A stretch of 64,000 nt of DNA, taken from contig NZ_JAFEWD010000003.1 of the NCBI RefSeq assembly GCF_017355855.1, forward strand, positions 124,001 through 188,000, given 5' to 3'. The stretch comes from Pedobacter sp. SYSU D00535. GTDB taxonomy: Bacteria > Bacteroidota > Bacteroidia > Sphingobacteriales > Sphingobacteriaceae. Within the stretch, counting starts at the first letter, position 1; each line of letters begins with the position of its first letter. The notes beneath the pieces were generated by a model. It searched no databases. It was not told where the DNA came from and was given only the letters and a program-made list of their open reading frames with translations. This document shows positions 62,233 to 64,000 of this stretch, piece by piece. Position numbers and translations under genes: made by a program.

Positions 62233-64000
62233 ATGACGTCTATCCCGCTCTCTTCGATCTCAAAAAGCAATATACCTGTTCTCCTCCTTCATCCTGATCC
62301 ACCGTATTCTATTGCCCAGGCCAATAGCCTCTATTTAGATTGGATTCAGAAGAACGAGAATGACTTGCTGGGGAAAAGCCTTTTTGAAATAATAACACCT
62401 TATGAAGGCGAGAGCAGGAGGGCGTTGGAGGATTCCCTTTCCATCGTGGTAGAATCGATGGCAACACAGTTTTTTCCCCAGACAACTTATCGCGTGCAGA
62501 GGAACAACGGGGAGGAGAAGGAGCAGGTTGCTTTTATTCACGCTCCGGTCTTGAACGACGCAGGGGAACTGGTTTATATCAGTCAAAGTGTAATAAAAAT
62601 AAATGTTGAAGAGCGGGGGCCGAGTCAGGATAATGTATGGAAAAGATCTTCGAATGAGCAGCTGAAGTCAGTTTATAATCTCTTCGATAACGCTCCTGCT
62701 CGTATTGTCGTTTTCAGTGGTCCTGACCTAGTCTTTGAGCTCATCAATCCCACCTATCAGTCTTTCTTTCCTGGCCGGGAACTGCTGGGTAAACCGTTGT
62801 TAGAGGCAATTCCCGAGTTAGCAGGGCACCCCTTAGTTGATGGTTTTAAGCGAGCATATCACCAGGGGGAGACGTTTGAAGGAAATGAAGTGATGACGCA
62901 GCTGTACCGAGGCAACAACGTTGAACCGGATGAAAGTTACTGGAACTTCGTGGGGCTGCCGCGACATAGTGAGAACGGCGACATCGACGGGGTATATATG
63001 TTCGGCTTCGAAGTGACCGAGCTGGTACAATCTCGCAGGCAGTTGGAAGTGATATTGAATGAAAAACTGGCGGCGGAGAATGAATTGCTGAACACGGAAG
63101 TGCGGTTTAATCAGGTACTTGAAGCCATGGCCGAAGGAGTAGGAATTATAGACACGGAAGGTAACCTGATTTACGCTAATCGGATGGCTCAGGAGATACT
63201 GGGTTTAAAACGAGACGAAATTTTGGACAGGACTTATCACGACGCTAAGTGGACGAACCTTCGGCTCGATGGCAGTCCCTTGCCGGAGCACGAACATCCC
63301 ATGTATATTTCCCTTAGCACAGGTAAGCAGGTGTTTGACCATGAGATAGCGGTACAACCTCCGAATGGCGAGCGTTTTTATATCTCTATCAATGCGGCGC
63401 CCTTGAAGGACTTAAACGGGAATATTACAGGGGGAATCGGCTCCTTTATGGATGTCACCGCCCGCAGGAAATCCCTGCAGTTGAAAGATGAATTTATAAG
63501 TACTGTAAGCCACGAGTTGAAGACTCCCGTCACCTCCATCAAAGCTTATGCACAGGTGTTGCAACGCCTGTTAACAGGAGATCAAAACAACACTAAAAAT
63601 TTCCTTCAGCGGATCAACGTCCAAATAAATCGCCTTGAACAGCTGATTAAGGATCTGCTGGAAATCGCCCGTCTGGACCACGGAAAATTAGCTTTGAAGC
63701 AGGAGGAGGTGCATTTGGACATACTGCTGCTAGAGGTAGTAGAAGAGCTACAGCTCCTCAACGCAAGCCACGAGCTCAAAATTGAAGAAAGTGAATCCCT
63801 CTGGGTGCTTGCCGATCGGCACCGTGTGATTCAAGTGATTACCAATATTGTGAACAATGCGGTGAAATATTCTCCGGGAGCCGAAAAGATTGAGATCAGG
63901 CTCAGAGAAGAGCAAGGGCTTGCCTTGTGTAGCGTGCGGGATTTCGGGATGGGGATAGCCGAAGAGCAAAAACCTTATGTTTTTGAGCGCTTCCATCAAG
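62233..64000 (+). CDS. PAS-domain sensor histidine kinase (cut by window end)
   Basis: At least 589 residues, open to the window end. ATG 62233 (MTSIPLSSISKSNIPVLLLH) begins a soluble protein. Three PAS-like regions follow: about residues 20-125, 140-270 (LFDNAPARIVVFSGPDLVFE), and 295-415 (LEAMAEGVGIIDTEGNLIYA). HisKA has H427 in STVSHELKTPVTSIKAY, then the N box NIVNNAVKYSPG and G1 RDFGMGIAEEQ. The final residues FERFH are at the edge. No transmembrane helix is seen, so it is probably a cytoplasmic sensor. Confidence 0.93.
   Translation, partial: MTSIPLSSISKSNIPVLLLHPDPPYSIAQANSLYLDWIQKNENDLLGKSLFEIITPYEGESRRALEDSLSIVVESMATQFFPQTTYRVQRNNGEEKEQVAFIHAPVLNDAGELVYISQSVIKINVEERGPSQDNVWKRSSNEQLKSVYNLFDNAPARIVVFSGPDLVFELINPTYQSFFPGRELLGKPLLEAIPELAGHPLVDGFKRAYHQGETFEGNEVMTQLYRGNNVEPDESYWNFVGLPRHSENGDIDGVYMFGFEVTELVQSRRQLEVILNEKLAAENELLNTEVRFNQVLEAMAEGVGIIDTEGNLIYANRMAQEILGLKRDEILDRTYHDAKWTNLRLDGSPLPEHEHPMYISLSTGKQVFDHEIAVQPPNGERFYISINAAPLKDLNGNITGGIGSFMDVTARRKSLQLKDEFISTVSHELKTPVTSIKAYAQVLQRLLTGDQNNTKNFLQRINVQINRLEQLIKDLLEIARLDHGKLALKQEEVHLDILLLEVVEELQLLNASHELKIEESESLWVLADRHRVIQVITNIVNNAVKYSPGAEKIEIRLREEQGLALCSVRDFGMGIAEEQKPYVFERFHQ

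Overview
The window looks like chromosome from a member of the Bacteroidetes, most likely a Sphingobacteriaceae (Pedobacter-like) bacterium. The reasons are a SusC/SusD pair, an alternative complex III (Act) respiratory operon, lineage-typical families (DUF4286, DUF2461, DUF983, deoxyhypusine synthase-like, MoxR/vWA pair) and promoters of the Bacteroidetes TAnnTTTG type. Taxonomy is inferred from gene content; no rRNA or tRNA gene was seen. Both ends cut genes: an M20 amidohydrolase on the left and a PAS histidine kinase on the right.

Layout. 1-12.8 kb is housekeeping: a secreted protein, dnaG, a YraN-like protein, a glutaminyl-peptide cyclotransferase lipoprotein, pgi, a lipoprotein, prfB with its +1 frameshift site, a transglutaminase-like protein, a methyltransferase, an Omp85-type barrel protein and a deoxyhypusine synthase-like enzyme. 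13-30.3 kb is one long respiratory cluster on the plus strand: actABCDEF (quinol:cytochrome c oxidoreductase), coxB and coxA, a strong hairpin, heme A biosynthesis (ctaA, ctaB), two subunit III genes, subunit IV, a SCO-like protein, a DUF420 protein, a small CxxC membrane protein and a decayed DUF983 gene. 30.3-39 kb holds DUF2461 and OmpA-type proteins, rfbC, DUF4286, a TPR protein, and an operon of a catalytically defective-looking S9 peptidase lipoprotein with a histidine kinase and response regulator. 39-46.3 kb is a minus-strand block: UbiA-like protein, metallophosphoesterase, MoxR ATPase plus vWA protein, PfkB sugar kinase and hemW. 46.6-52.8 kb has envelope proteins, small conserved proteins, DedA, a short inverted-repeat element, MutT, a UVR-motif protein, a short-chain dehydrogenase and a secreted unknown. 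53-60.4 kb is a SusC-SusD-metallophosphoesterase-GDPD operon that looks like an outer-membrane phosphodiester-scavenging locus. The end holds a DUF1905/YdeI protein, an aldo/keto reductase and a PAS histidine kinase.

How the genes work together. The Act complex passes electrons from menaquinol to cytochrome c domains and on to the aa3-type oxidase. CtaA/CtaB make its heme, and the SCO-like and DUF420 proteins are probable assembly factors. The SusCD pair would import what the periplasmic phosphoesterase and glycerophosphodiesterase process.

The most unusual signals are: a 101-bp dyad made of two inverted 4 x 11-bp repeat arrays between two convergent genes (10392-10492); four 11-bp-phased half-sites just upstream of the SusC promoter (52931-52968); the S9 peptidase homologue lacking catalytic Ser and His beside a two-component system; a SCO-like protein lacking copper ligands; the DUF983 pseudogene; and at least eight genes whose start codon lies only 3-8 nt after a TAnnTTTG/TAnnTTCG element, suggesting near-leaderless mRNAs.
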